DNA of 43,552 bases from Pedobacter hiemivivus (lineage in GTDB: Bacteria; Bacteroidota; Bacteroidia; Sphingobacteriales; Sphingobacteriaceae), in NCBI RefSeq assembly GCF_004331685.1, contig NZ_SJSM01000034.1, positions 1 through 43,552 on the forward strand. Reading direction: 5' to 3'. Made by a program: the position numbers and the translations under genes. Below the pieces are notes generated by a model. That model saw only the letters and a list, made by a program, of their open reading frames with translations, did no database searches and was not told where the DNA came from. Shown piece after piece: positions 6,786-15,561 of the stretch (the stretch's first letter is position 1; every line of letters begins with the position of its first letter).

Positions 6786-9700
6786 TTACCATCCAGGTGC
6801 AAAGGTTAACCCAAATACACCTCCTGAAATGTCTTTACGTTGGAAAGGGAAGGCGTAATAAGGCTCCAGTACAAAAGCACCGAACATATTTACCCTAACT
6901 GATATACCTACACTCATCGCAGGAACGCGTTCATTCGTTTTCTGATAGATAGGGTTTCCATTAAGGTCAGTTAATATCTCGCCATTTACACCCGTCTTAG
7001 GATCATAATTATTTACCGGTTGATTTTTGAAAACAATTTTAGAGTCCTCATTCCATGCCAGACCGGCATCAAAGAAAACATTTAGATCGGTGAACAGGAA
7101 TTTAGAAGGAATCGCGGCTAATTTTTTAGGACCGGTAAATGGAAGCCTTAGTTCTAAATTAAATACTGCAATTTTATTTCCAGACAGCTGATTGATATCA
7201 AAACCATTGGTGAAACCTGAACTGTTATTGTAAAGTGATGTGGCTTCATATCCTCTGATTAGATAAGGATATCCTATAAATAATGGATAAAGGTTTTCTC
7301 CTTCTTTACCGATTCTTAGGTAGTTGTAGCTTCTTGCTGCAATGGTAACTGGTTTTAAACGCCAGTATTTTCTTATATCCACAGTAACCGCAGAGAAGTT
7401 GTAGTCACCAAAATACTGTTCGACGCCCACTCTGTATCTAAAGCCATCTAAAGGAGCGGCGATTCCATTAATAGAATTGTCTCCAACAAAATTGGCGTTT
7501 AATTGAAAGATATTGAAACTTTTTAATTGTGCTCCAAATGGATTGGTCGCGGAGTCAATTGGAACTTTTCTTTTTTCTGAGGTGATGTAGTAACCAATTT
7601 GATCACCTACTCTTTCGTAATAATTGCTAATGCGGTCAACTCTATAGCTGTAACGGGAGAACGCACCTCCAACCTCAAAACGGTGTACTTTATTGAATGG
7701 ATAGGCTGCAAATAGCTGGGCTTGATCTTCAAAAGTCCTGACAAGATCTGTTCTGTCATCAAATACATTCATGTTGTTTCCGTTTCTGTCTTTGATTGTA
7801 GTCTTAACAATGTCCCGGTAACCACTGATATAAGGAATATGCGATAAGGCAGCACCCCAACTAATTCTCTTTTGTTGATTGATATAACCTACTAATCCGC
7901 CGATGTCGTAAATCTCTCCGTTAACAGACAGATTGGCTATGATTTGGTTGCGGCCCAGGATATCGCTAAACATACCCACAATACCACCTTGAACGCCTGT
8001 CCCAAATCTGCTGGTAGACACACCTACACCACTATTGGCCAGGTAATCTAATTTGAATTTCGGGGTGTAAGGAATAAGGCGCATAGAGTCGGTAACGGTC
8101 CTTTCAAAACGCTCAAAGTTTTTAAGGTTTGAATTTACAATGTCTACGCCAGTGCTTTCCATTGGGGGTAGGATAGCAGCATCAAAATTTACAGCATTAG
8201 CATCCACTGTTTTTGCACGGAAAGCACTTGCAGGGGAGTTGTAAAGTGTGTAACGCTGATAGCGGTAATAGCTATAAACGATCTCGTCATTTCTGGATAC
8301 GGAAATAGCTGGTGAGAATTCGGTAATGCCGCTGATTCCTGTAAAGTAGTCAGTAAGCTGTTTTACACTATTGTCGGCCAGCGTATATTCGTAAAGGTTT
8401 CTGAAGCCGTCTCTATTGGATAAGAAAAACAACCTTTTACTATCACCAGAGAACTGTGCATTCAGGTTATTGGCGCCTGGAAATACAGGGACATCGTTTA
8501 AGGATTTGCTTTCAACATCATAAATACTCAAGTTGATCGGATGAACAGCCTCATTGTTATTGCTTTTTATGGAAGCTCTGTCTGACGAGAATGCTATCTT
8601 TTTCCCGTCTTGTGAGTAAGCAGGGGCATAGTCGGAATATACATCATTGGTGATTTGTGTAACGACCTTCGTTTTAAGGTTGTATGAGAAGATGTCGCTT
8701 TGACCCTGGATCATTCCAGAGAAGGCAATATCATCACCGTTTGGAGACCAGGAAAGGTTTCCAAACTGAGCTACATCGCCCATTTGTGCACGTAAGGCAA
8801 CGCTTCCGTTGTTTACATTGATGATCATCAGTTGGTTTTTACCTTTACTGAAAATACTAAAAGCGAACTGTTTACCATCTGGCGACCATGTACCAGCTGA
8901 TTCTAAAAAGTTAAAATCGTCGATGTGGGAGTTGGAGACCTGACTGCTTAACTTTCGGAGCACTTTTCCTGTTTTAGCATCGGCGAGAAAGAGGTCGATA
9001 CCAAAAAGGTCTTTTTCCGATAAGAAGGCGAGGTATTTACCATCTGGACTGATAGATGGGGCAACATTCATATTGCCTGCGTTTTTATTATCTATGATTT
9101 TTGTTCCAACGATTTTGATTTGAGAGCTATCAGTTTTAAGCATTGGGCGGTAATGGGCTTCAATAGCATTTTTCCATAAGCCTGATAATGCCCTATCGTC
9201 GTAACCAAAAGTATACCTTAATCCGTTTTCATAACCATATTTTACCGTTGCTTTAAATAAGGGAACGATAGTGGAGTCTCCATATACCGAACCTACAAAA
9301 GTCCAAAATGCCTGACCGTAACGGTAAGGGAAGTATTTATTGGAGTTGGTTAAGTCTTTTAACGAAGGAATATCTCTGTTTAATAAGGCATCGCGCATCC
9401 ACATAGCTGTGAAGGCATCTGTTTTGCCTACTGATAAGTACTCCGCCATACCCTCAATCATCCATAAGGGGATCTGGCTAATGTTTTCCAGATTTACAGA
9501 GTCTTTTTCTAGTAGGAGATGATATTGGAAGGCGTGGACAAGCTCGTGGCCTAATACGTGCCTGGTTTGGTTATTGAGCTCCATAACCGGCATGATTACC
9601 CTGTTTTTAAAAGCTTCGGTAACCCCACCTGTTCCTATGCCTATTTCACCTTGAAGGGCGGTAGTCTGTTGAAAGTCGGGATGGTTATTGTATAGAATGA

Positions 9701-9968
9701 TTGGATTTTTCTTTACAAAGGTATCCTTGAATATTTCCTGGTGCATCTTGTACCAGGTTTCTGCATCCTGAGCAAACTTTTCAATCAGTTTTTCATTCTT
9801 CAGGTAATAATAGATTTCGAAGTGAGGTGTTTGTAAAACTTTAAATTTCTCGTTGTTGTAACGCACCTTGTTTTGTCCGAAATATTGAGCCTGTAGCGCG
9901 GCAGAAGATGTTGTAAGGATAAACAATACGGCAATTAATCCTCTTAGGAAAGTATAGCTTTTGTTCAT
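6786..9968 (-). CDS. Giant envelope protein: HExxH peptidase, TolB-like repeats and BamA-like barrel
   Basis: This 1060-residue protein starts with a signal peptide (about 1-28, ending ALQAQ). A gluzincin-type metallopeptidase domain follows: HELVH at 141-145 with downstream glutamates in IEGMAEYLS (E172, E176). Residues about 300-570 hold PD40/TolB-like repeats, for example SISPDGKYLAFLS, WSPDGKQFAFS, WSPNGDDIAFSG and YSQDGKKIAFSSD. The last third (about 690-1060) is aromatic and beta-rich like BamA/surface-antigen barrels and ends in FAPGW. It is probably an outer-membrane protein with a periplasmic or surface protease head; its substrate is unknown. Its ATG overlaps the stop of the upstream penicillin-binding protein by 4 nt, suggesting a link with cell-wall or envelope assembly. 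Confidence 0.85.
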   Translation of the reverse strand: MNKSYTFLRGLIAVLFILTTSSAALQAQYFGQNKVRYNNEKFKVLQTPHFEIYYYLKNEKLIEKFAQDAETWYKMHQEIFKDTFVKKNPIILYNNHPDFQQTTALQGEIGIGTGGVTEAFKNRVIMPVMELNNQTRHVLGHELVHAFQYHLLLEKDSVNLENISQIPLWMIEGMAEYLSVGKTDAFTAMWMRDALLNRDIPSLKDLTNSNKYFPYRYGQAFWTFVGSVYGDSTIVPLFKATVKYGYENGLRYTFGYDDRALSGLWKNAIEAHYRPMLKTDSSQIKIVGTKIIDNKNAGNMNVAPSISPDGKYLAFLSEKDLFGIDLFLADAKTGKVLRKLSSQVSNSHIDDFNFLESAGTWSPDGKQFAFSIFSKGKNQLMIINVNNGSVALRAQMGDVAQFGNLSWSPNGDDIAFSGMIQGQSDIFSYNLKTKVVTQITNDVYSDYAPAYSQDGKKIAFSSDRASIKSNNNEAVHPINLSIYDVESKSLNDVPVFPGANNLNAQFSGDSKRLFFLSNRDGFRNLYEYTLADNSVKQLTDYFTGISGITEFSPAISVSRNDEIVYSYYRYQRYTLYNSPASAFRAKTVDANAVNFDAAILPPMESTGVDIVNSNLKNFERFERTVTDSMRLIPYTPKFKLDYLANSGVGVSTSRFGTGVQGGIVGMFSDILGRNQIIANLSVNGEIYDIGGLVGYINQQKRISWGAALSHIPYISGYRDIVKTTIKDRNGNNMNVFDDRTDLVRTFEDQAQLFAAYPFNKVHRFEVGGAFSRYSYRVDRISNYYERVGDQIGYYITSEKRKVPIDSATNPFGAQLKSFNIFQLNANFVGDNSINGIAAPLDGFRYRVGVEQYFGDYNFSAVTVDIRKYWRLKPVTIAARSYNYLRIGKEGENLYPLFIGYPYLIRGYEATSLYNNSSGFTNGFDINQLSGNKIAVFNLELRLPFTGPKKLAAIPSKFLFTDLNVFFDAGLAWNEDSKIVFKNQPVNNYDPKTGVNGEILTDLNGNPIYQKTNERVPAMSVGISVRVNMFGAFVLEPYYAFPFQRKDISGGVFGLTFAPGW

Positions 9969-12412
9969 ATTTCGTTATTTTTCTTTTTTTCTTTCTCTTC
10001 CTGACGTTGTTTTCTTCTTTGTTCCCTTTGTTCTTTTTTTGTTAGGGGAACTTCGGCGGCAGGTTGTTTAATAGGTTCCGGAGTTTTCTTTTCTTCTGTC
10101 TTTTGTATCACAGGTTCACTTGTAACTGGCTGTGATTCCATGGTTGGGACTACTTCAAAATCGGTAGAATCTACTGCCAGACTATCATTTTCAGTAGTGT
10201 CTCTCTCGTATCTAGGTGTTGGACAATTGATTTCTCTTGTGATTTTTACTTTTGCTTTAGGGAAAGGGCCCATCGTATATCCAGTACTTGGATCTTTGTA
10301 TACTTTTTCCATGAACTTACCAAAAATAGGAAGTGCTGTTCTGGATCCTTCACCTGTTTCTCCGTTTTTAAAATGCGCTGTACGTTCATCACAACCTACC
10401 CAAATGCCAGTAACCAAATCTTTGGTAACGCCCATATACCAGGCATCTACGTAATCACTTGATGTACCTGTTTTTCCACCTATCTGGTTTCCTTTTTTCC
10501 AAAGATCCCATTCCCATAAGGCTTGAGAAGTTCCACCTGGTTCTTCCATACCCCCTCTAAGCATGTATAACATTAACCAGGACATTTCTTCAGTAAGGGT
10601 TCTTTTAGTTTTGGGTTTGAAATCCTCAATAACGTTATCATCTAAATCGGTTATCTTTTCTACAAGAATAGGATCAGTTTTTATACCATCGTTTAAGAAG
10701 GTGCCATAGGCTTTAACCATTTCAAACACGGTAACATCATTTGGGCCTAATCCAACTGATGGAACGGATTCTAAATGACTGTCGATACCGCATTCGTGTG
10801 CCCATTTTACCACATTATCCCATCCAACTTTTTCAGTAATCTGCGCAGTAACGGTATTTACAGAGCGTGCCATTGCATAACGGAGCGACATATCATTGTA
10901 GCTAAAGCTATAGCTGGCATTTTTAGGTTCCCAGTATTCTGTTTTTCCTTTCTCCTGGTAGGCTATTTTTACAGGCTTGTCTGTGATCTTGTCACATGGA
11001 TTCATGCCGCTTTCCAATGCTGCCAGGTAGGCAAAAGGTTTAAAGATAGAGCCAGCTTGTCTTTTCGACTGATTTACGTGGTCGTACTTAAAATATTTAT
11101 GGTCAAGACCACCCACCCAAACTTTTATTTTTCCATTAAAAGGGTCAAGGGTCATCATTCCTACGTTCAGAATCTTTCCGTAGTAACGGATGGAGTCCAT
11201 TGTCGAAAACAGCGTGTCACGATCACCTTTCCAGGTAAAGATTTTCATCTTTTTCTTTTTGTTGAAATAAGCCGTTACGGAATCAGGATTATTTGGGAAT
11301 TTCTTTTCCAGTATTTTAAAGATAGGAAGATTGCGCATGGCACGATCCGGGTAGTCTACTTTTTTTCCTTCCGAATCTTCCCATGGATCTTCATTGCCCC
11401 AAATACTATAAAACCTTCTTTGAAGGGTCTTCATCTGTTCATTCACCGCTTCTTCCGCGTATTGTTGAAGTTTTGAGTCAATGGTTGTATAGATTTTTAA
11501 ACCATCTTCATATAGGTTGTAACCATTATCCTTACACCACTTTTCAAGGTATTTATCTACAGCAGCTCTTAAATACGAATCGCCATCGCTACCTTCATCT
11601 ATTCGTCCTTCTTTAAGTTTTATTGGGGTGTTTTTATAGGCATTTAATTCGGCAGCAGATATGTAATTGTATTTATTCATCTGTGCCAAAGCAACATTAC
11701 GACGTTCTAATGCTTTTTGAGGGTTTCTGATAGGGTTATAAGTGGTAGTCCCTTTTAGCATCCCTACCAATAAGGCCGATTCAGGTACATCCAGTTGGTT
11801 AGCTTCTTTATCGAAATAGACACGGGCAGCTGTTTTGATACCATATGCATTATTACCGAAGGAAACGGTATTTAAGTACATGGTAATGATCTCGTTTTTA
11901 GGATAATTGGATTCTAATTTTACTGCAGTGAGCCATTCTTTTAGTTTTGCAATAATGGTCCGGAGCACCGGCACATGGCTTAAAAAGCCTTGAGATTTAT
12001 TGTATCTGGTTTGGTATAAATTTTTTGCCAGCTGTTGTGTAATGGTACTTGCCCCGCGCTTGTCGCCCGTTGCTGTAGAGAGTCCGCTGGAAAGCAGGGA
12101 ACGGAAATCGATACCGATGTGGCTATAGAAACGAACATCTTCTGTTGCAATAAGTGCATTAATTACGCTAGGTGATATTTCTTTAAAACTTACTGGTGTG
12201 CGGTTCTCTTTGTAATAACGACCGATTAGCTTCCCATCTGAAGTGTACAATTCTGAGCCCACACGAAGGGTTGGCGTTTTGATGTCTTCATAAGATGGCG
12301 AGTAGCCAAATAACCATAAGAAGTTGAGCTGTAGCGCGCAAAAAAAGATGATGATACAAAAAAGGAATATGCTTGAATAACGGAGATACTTATTGCGAAT
12401 TTCTTTAAACAT
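9965..12412 (-). CDS. Bifunctional class A penicillin-binding protein (PBP1A type)
   Basis: It polymerises glycan strands and cross-links peptidoglycan at the inner membrane. From the ATG at 12412 it is 815 residues: a membrane helix (about 12-36), a GT51 glycosyltransferase domain with catalytic E91 in EDVRFYSH and the STITQQLAKN motif (122-131), then a transpeptidase domain with S455-I-F-K458, S517-V-N519 and KTGT (647-650). The C-terminal tail is low-complexity and rich in Pro, Lys, Glu and Arg. A TTG at 12427 would add five residues, but the ATG fits better. The 4-nt overlap with the protease/barrel gene indicates an operon. Confidence 0.95.
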   Translation of the reverse strand: MFKEIRNKYLRYSSIFLFCIIIFFCALQLNFLWLFGYSPSYEDIKTPTLRVGSELYTSDGKLIGRYYKENRTPVSFKEISPSVINALIATEDVRFYSHIGIDFRSLLSSGLSTATGDKRGASTITQQLAKNLYQTRYNKSQGFLSHVPVLRTIIAKLKEWLTAVKLESNYPKNEIITMYLNTVSFGNNAYGIKTAARVYFDKEANQLDVPESALLVGMLKGTTTYNPIRNPQKALERRNVALAQMNKYNYISAAELNAYKNTPIKLKEGRIDEGSDGDSYLRAAVDKYLEKWCKDNGYNLYEDGLKIYTTIDSKLQQYAEEAVNEQMKTLQRRFYSIWGNEDPWEDSEGKKVDYPDRAMRNLPIFKILEKKFPNNPDSVTAYFNKKKKMKIFTWKGDRDTLFSTMDSIRYYGKILNVGMMTLDPFNGKIKVWVGGLDHKYFKYDHVNQSKRQAGSIFKPFAYLAALESGMNPCDKITDKPVKIAYQEKGKTEYWEPKNASYSFSYNDMSLRYAMARSVNTVTAQITEKVGWDNVVKWAHECGIDSHLESVPSVGLGPNDVTVFEMVKAYGTFLNDGIKTDPILVEKITDLDDNVIEDFKPKTKRTLTEEMSWLMLYMLRGGMEEPGGTSQALWEWDLWKKGNQIGGKTGTSSDYVDAWYMGVTKDLVTGIWVGCDERTAHFKNGETGEGSRTALPIFGKFMEKVYKDPSTGYTMGPFPKAKVKITREINCPTPRYERDTTENDSLAVDSTDFEVVPTMESQPVTSEPVIQKTEEKKTPEPIKQPAAEVPLTKKEQREQRRKQRQEEKEKKKNNEI

Positions 12413-12505
12413 GGACGTAAAGATCAAAAAAACGTAAAACAGTTTGTGTTAAATAGTGTTAAAAAGTAAGGTTGCAAATTAACGTAATTATTTGATCTTT
12501 CCCGT

Positions 12506-12940
12506 CTATCTGCCACCTGTAATGTAATGCTCCAAGTTTCCGATGATGAATTTCTGTTCATCGATGATATACTTCACTATGTCGCCAATAGAAACAATAC
12601 CGGTTAGCTTATCATCGTCTATGACTGGTAGATGTCTGGTGAATTTGTTGGTCATTAACCACATACATTCTTCAATTGTTGTATTGGATGATACGATGAC
12701 AGGATTTTCGGTCAAAATTTCTTTGACTAGGGTATCTTTAGACGATTTTCCTTTCAAAATAACCTTTCGGGCATAATCTCTTTCCGTCATCATTCCGACG
12801 AATTTTTCTTGTTCCATTACTAAAAGGGCCCCAATGTTTTTTTTAAACATTAGCTCTAGCGCCTCAAAAACAGTAGTGTCGGGACTTACAAAAATAACGG
12901 GAATGGTTTTCTCTTGTAAGACATTTCTAACTTTACCCAT
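12506..12940 (-). CDS. Two-CBS-domain protein
   Basis: This 144-residue stand-alone Bateman module has CBS 1 at about 8-60 (FVSPDTTVFEALELM through GMMTERDYARKV) and CBS 2 at about 72-130 (VIVSSNTTIEECMWLM through GIVSIGDIVKYI). CBS pairs bind adenine nucleotides or S-adenosyl compounds and sense energy state or regulate partner proteins. The ligand and partner here are not visible. It is divergent from the PPK2 gene and separate from the PBP operon. The length is typical of the many small CBS proteins in this phylum. Confidence 0.88.
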   Translation of the reverse strand: MGKVRNVLQEKTIPVIFVSPDTTVFEALELMFKKNIGALLVMEQEKFVGMMTERDYARKVILKGKSSKDTLVKEILTENPVIVSSNTTIEECMWLMTNKFTRHLPVIDDDKLTGIVSIGDIVKYIIDEQKFIIGNLEHYITGGR

Positions 12941-13066
12941 AATTGAACTCCTTTCTGTTTGCGGATTTATCCCAAAATCCGTTACTTGGTTATCATATTA
13001 CCGTTTAAACAATTGAATCTTAGAATTGTTAGTCTATAAGTGTTATTATTTATGTTAAATTGTATG

Positions 13067-13948
13067 ATGGAAAAAGAGATAGCAGAATATTTAGTTAGTC
13101 CAGGAAAGAAGGTTTTACTTAGCGATTATCCAACCCAATATAAAGGGCCTCAAGTGAAGGGAAATGCAGTATTGGAGCTGGCTGAGATTAAAGAGCAGTT
13201 GGATGAACTTCAGGAAAGGTTGTATGCTGCTGATTCTCATTCTGTCTTGATTCTTTTTCAGGCGATGGATGCTGCGGGGAAGGATAGTGCGATAGAGCAT
13301 GTAATGTCGGGTTTAAATCCTCAGGGTTGCCAGGTATTTACTTTTAAAACGCCAACATCGGAAGAGTATGATCATGATTTTTTATGGCGTCATTACAAAG
13401 CTTTACCAGAAAAAGGACGAATAGGTATTCATAACCGGTCTCATTATGAAAATGTATTGGTGTGTAAAGTACATCCTGAATATGTGTTAAATGAAAAGAT
13501 CCCTGGCTATAGTAATATTAAAAAAATAAATAAGGCTTTTTGGAACCGGAGGTACGAGAGTATTAGGAATTTTGAGCAGCATATTAGTGATAATGGAACT
13601 GTTATTGTGAAAATATTTTTACATGTTTCCAAAGAGGAGCAGCGTCAACGTTTCCTGGATAGAATTGATGATCCGGCTAAGAATTGGAAGTTTTCTTCTG
13701 CTGATATCGCCGAACGTGCTTTATGGGAAGATTATATGAAAGCCTATGAAGAGGCCTTAACGGAAACTTCTACGCAAGGGGCGCCTTGGTACGTCATCCC
13801 TGCTGATAAGAAATGGTATGCCAGGTTGGCTATAAGTAAGATTGTGCTAGATACGTTTAAAAAATTAGATCTCAAATATCCGGTGCTGCCAATAAATGAG
13901 ATGCATAAGTTGGGCGAAATTAAGCAACAGTTACTCAACGAAAAGTAG
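13067..13948 (+). CDS. Polyphosphate kinase 2 family protein
   Basis: PPK2 enzymes move phosphate between polyphosphate and nucleoside mono- or diphosphates. This 293-residue cytoplasmic protein has the Walker A-like QAMDAAGKDS (65-74) and the Walker B-like GIHNRSHYENVLV (about 120-132). The NRSHYE form, rather than DRSWY, points to the PPK2 group related to class III enzymes, which phosphorylate AMP and ADP; that subclass call is inference. Open reading extends upstream to a GTG at 13040, with ATGs at 13052, 13064 and 13067. I chose 13067 (MEKEIAEYLVSPGKKV) from the usual distance to the conserved KxYPT motif. Confidence 0.9.
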   Translation: MEKEIAEYLVSPGKKVLLSDYPTQYKGPQVKGNAVLELAEIKEQLDELQERLYAADSHSVLILFQAMDAAGKDSAIEHVMSGLNPQGCQVFTFKTPTSEEYDHDFLWRHYKALPEKGRIGIHNRSHYENVLVCKVHPEYVLNEKIPGYSNIKKINKAFWNRRYESIRNFEQHISDNGTVIVKIFLHVSKEEQRQRFLDRIDDPAKNWKFSSADIAERALWEDYMKAYEEALTETSTQGAPWYVIPADKKWYARLAISKIVLDTFKKLDLKYPVLPINEMHKLGEIKQQLLNEK

Positions 13949-13962
13949 GCTATAGATTACAC

Positions 13963-15174
13963 TTATTTCGTGTGTTTTCTCTGCAGCTCGTAATCGTAGA
14001 TTAGTTTTCCGATGTTCTTCATAAAAGGATAGCATACTGTAGTATACTCATACTTTCCATCGTTATAAATTCCATCATCATTGGATTGAATTACTGCTGT
14101 TAAAAAGAACTCTACTTTATGTTTGCTGTCTTTGAAATACGCGTTATCTATGATAAAGCCGTAAGAGTCGCCGTATTTATTAAATATTTTCAAATCAGGA
14201 TTCAATACCGCATCTTTTTCTCGGCCATAGTATAGCATTTTGGAATAGGTCGGCCAAAATTCCTTAGGATCATAAGCTGGGTAATCACTTTCTGTTGGTA
14301 GTTTACTCATATAGACGTAGATGAGTTGGTAATCGGCAGGTGTTAAGTTAAAACGTTCTTTAGCAGGGAATGCTTCAGGATGGATTAACTTTTTCATCAT
14401 CGCTTGTTGATCTGTGATGCTAAACGCATTCTTGTTGGAGAGGTTAAAAGGTTTGTTTACTAGTTTTTCGGCACTGTCAATGTATCCAATGCCCATAACT
14501 GTATTGGACAATTTTAAAGGATATTTTTTAGGGTCGTATTGTGGAGGCTGAGTGTACACCAACTGCTGACCATTGTAAAATCGGATCGGATTGGTGTGTT
14601 TTGCGGGCTCTCCAGAATCGCCGATAGCTAATCTATTCAGTATCCTGCTGTCGTGGTATCCATATTTTTTAAGTTTACTATTGATCTCTGCACGACCGAT
14701 AAACTCAAATAAGCGATTAAAGGCATCATTGTCGCTGGTTAATAATATTTTTTTAATGTATTGTTCTATAGATGGTAGGCCATTTTTAGCGGTTGTATCA
14801 ACCAATACCTTCGTTTGGCCCGATCTTGCACTATCTGTGATCATGGTACTGGCAGCGCTAAACCCTTTTATTTTAAGTTCGTTTATTTTCTCCAAGGCAA
14901 AGATTACTGCAGCAAGCTTTACTGTACTGGCCGGATAAAAATAACGATGATCATTTAAATTGTAGCTGTAGGATTTAAAGGTTGTTTTGTTTTTTAAGTC
15001 TCTGTTTACTTGAGTATATCTGACCTGTATTTGATTTTTTTGAGGATGATTTAAAACACTTGAAAATAGCTCTGGGTGTTGATTCATGAGCTTTTCGATC
15101 AGTACGGTGTCGGTTTTTTGTGCTGCAGAATGGAGGCTGATCATGAGCAGTAAAGCGAAAATTGTTTTGTTCAT
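13963..15174 (-). CDS. Secreted class-A-beta-lactamase-like serine hydrolase
   Basis: This 403-residue protein has a signal peptide (about 1-18). The penicillin-recognising fold is suggested by S83-T-V-K86 in YPASTVKLAAV and S147-D-N149 in TSDNDAFNRL. The third motif, normally K-T/S-G, reads K333-Y-G335 in FNKYGDSYGF. I see no clear counterpart of the Glu of class A beta-lactamases after SDN. It is thus more likely a periplasmic serine hydrolase of unknown substrate than a resistance enzyme. It is convergent with PPK2, and its 5' end lies close to the first cobalamin riboswitch, which is on the other strand. Confidence 0.8.
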   Translation of the reverse strand: MNKTIFALLLMISLHSAAQKTDTVLIEKLMNQHPELFSSVLNHPQKNQIQVRYTQVNRDLKNKTTFKSYSYNLNDHRYFYPASTVKLAAVIFALEKINELKIKGFSAASTMITDSARSGQTKVLVDTTAKNGLPSIEQYIKKILLTSDNDAFNRLFEFIGRAEINSKLKKYGYHDSRILNRLAIGDSGEPAKHTNPIRFYNGQQLVYTQPPQYDPKKYPLKLSNTVMGIGYIDSAEKLVNKPFNLSNKNAFSITDQQAMMKKLIHPEAFPAKERFNLTPADYQLIYVYMSKLPTESDYPAYDPKEFWPTYSKMLYYGREKDAVLNPDLKIFNKYGDSYGFIIDNAYFKDSKHKVEFFLTAVIQSNDDGIYNDGKYEYTTVCYPFMKNIGKLIYDYELQRKHTK

Positions 15175-15220
15175 TGCCGTAGGTTAATACTGATAAATAT
15201 AAGTAATAAAAAATATAGGT

Positions 15221-15252
15221 TTTGTTGGTGGATGGATAATTGATTACATTCG
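15221..15252 (+). promoter_or_regulatory. Bacteroidota-type promoter of the first cobalamin leader
   Basis: TTTG at 15221-15224, a 20-nt spacer and TACATTCG at 15245-15252 match the TTTG / TAnnTTTG consensus of the Bacteroidota primary sigma factor with one mismatch. It sits directly before the riboswitch, as does the matching pair before the second copy. Confidence 0.6.
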
Positions 15253-15257
15253 CCTCG

Positions 15258-15437
15258 CTTTTGGTTCTGGATAGTTGATCTATCTGGATTAAAAGGGAAT
15301 ACGGTGTAAATCCGTAACTGTCCCGCAGCTGTAAGCTCTATAACGGTGTTCAAATCGAAGCCACTTTTCAGATTCTGTTAAAAGAACGATGATTGGGAAG
15401 GCAGGATATCCGGGAGTAAGTCAGAAGACCTGCCATA
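15258..15437 (+). promoter_or_regulatory. Cobalamin riboswitch, copy 1
   Basis: The aptamer core shows AAAAGGGAATACGGTG, TCCGTAACTGTCCCGCAGC, the GAAGCCACTTTT element and the 3' segment GGGAAGGC through AAGTCAGAAGACCTGCC, all standard for B12 riboswitches. It precedes a TonB-dependent receptor, the usual B12-repressed target. A second copy at 17544-17725 is almost identical in the core but differs in the peripheral stems. Confidence 0.95.
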
Positions 15438-15450
15438 AGTAATAATATTT

Positions 15451-15543
15451 CATAGCTTTCGGGGACTGAAGCTAGGGGTGAGTGCTTGTTTATTGTATTT
15501 CATTTCCTTGATCTATCTGTTTGCTGTGGGTAAAAAAGCTCAC
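15451..15543 (+). promoter_or_regulatory. Conserved expression platform of riboswitch copy 1
   Basis: A hairpin (TAGCTT at 15453-15458 pairing with AAGCTA at 15469-15474) exposes the loop CGGGGACT. This loop can pair with GTCCC of the aptamer, as in the L5-L13 kissing interaction known for cobalamin riboswitches. It is followed by a conserved block closed by GTGAG (15478-15482) and CTCAC (15539-15543). A block about 94% identical lies at the same place in copy 2. The role in controlling translation is inferred. Confidence 0.55.
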
Positions 15544-15561
15544 AAACAAAAACAAAATAAA

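Noticed and set aside
10775..11476. A 233-codon plus-strand frame inside the penicillin-binding protein gene
   Set aside because: It is antisense to the transpeptidase region with all its conserved motifs, and its product has no recognisable features.
13963..15174. Calling the serine hydrolase an antibiotic-resistance beta-lactamase
   Set aside because: The third active-site motif and the expected Glu are not present, so the resistance claim is not supported.
15171..15353. A 60-codon minus-strand frame upstream of the serine hydrolase
   Set aside because: It runs through the cobalamin aptamer core in antisense; the RNA structure explains the sequence better than a protein.
15478..15561. GTG start that would extend the first receptor by 28 residues, or a leader peptide
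   Set aside because: The segment is conserved at the DNA level in the second leader, where the same frame stops early; the ATG at 15562 gives a proper signal peptide.
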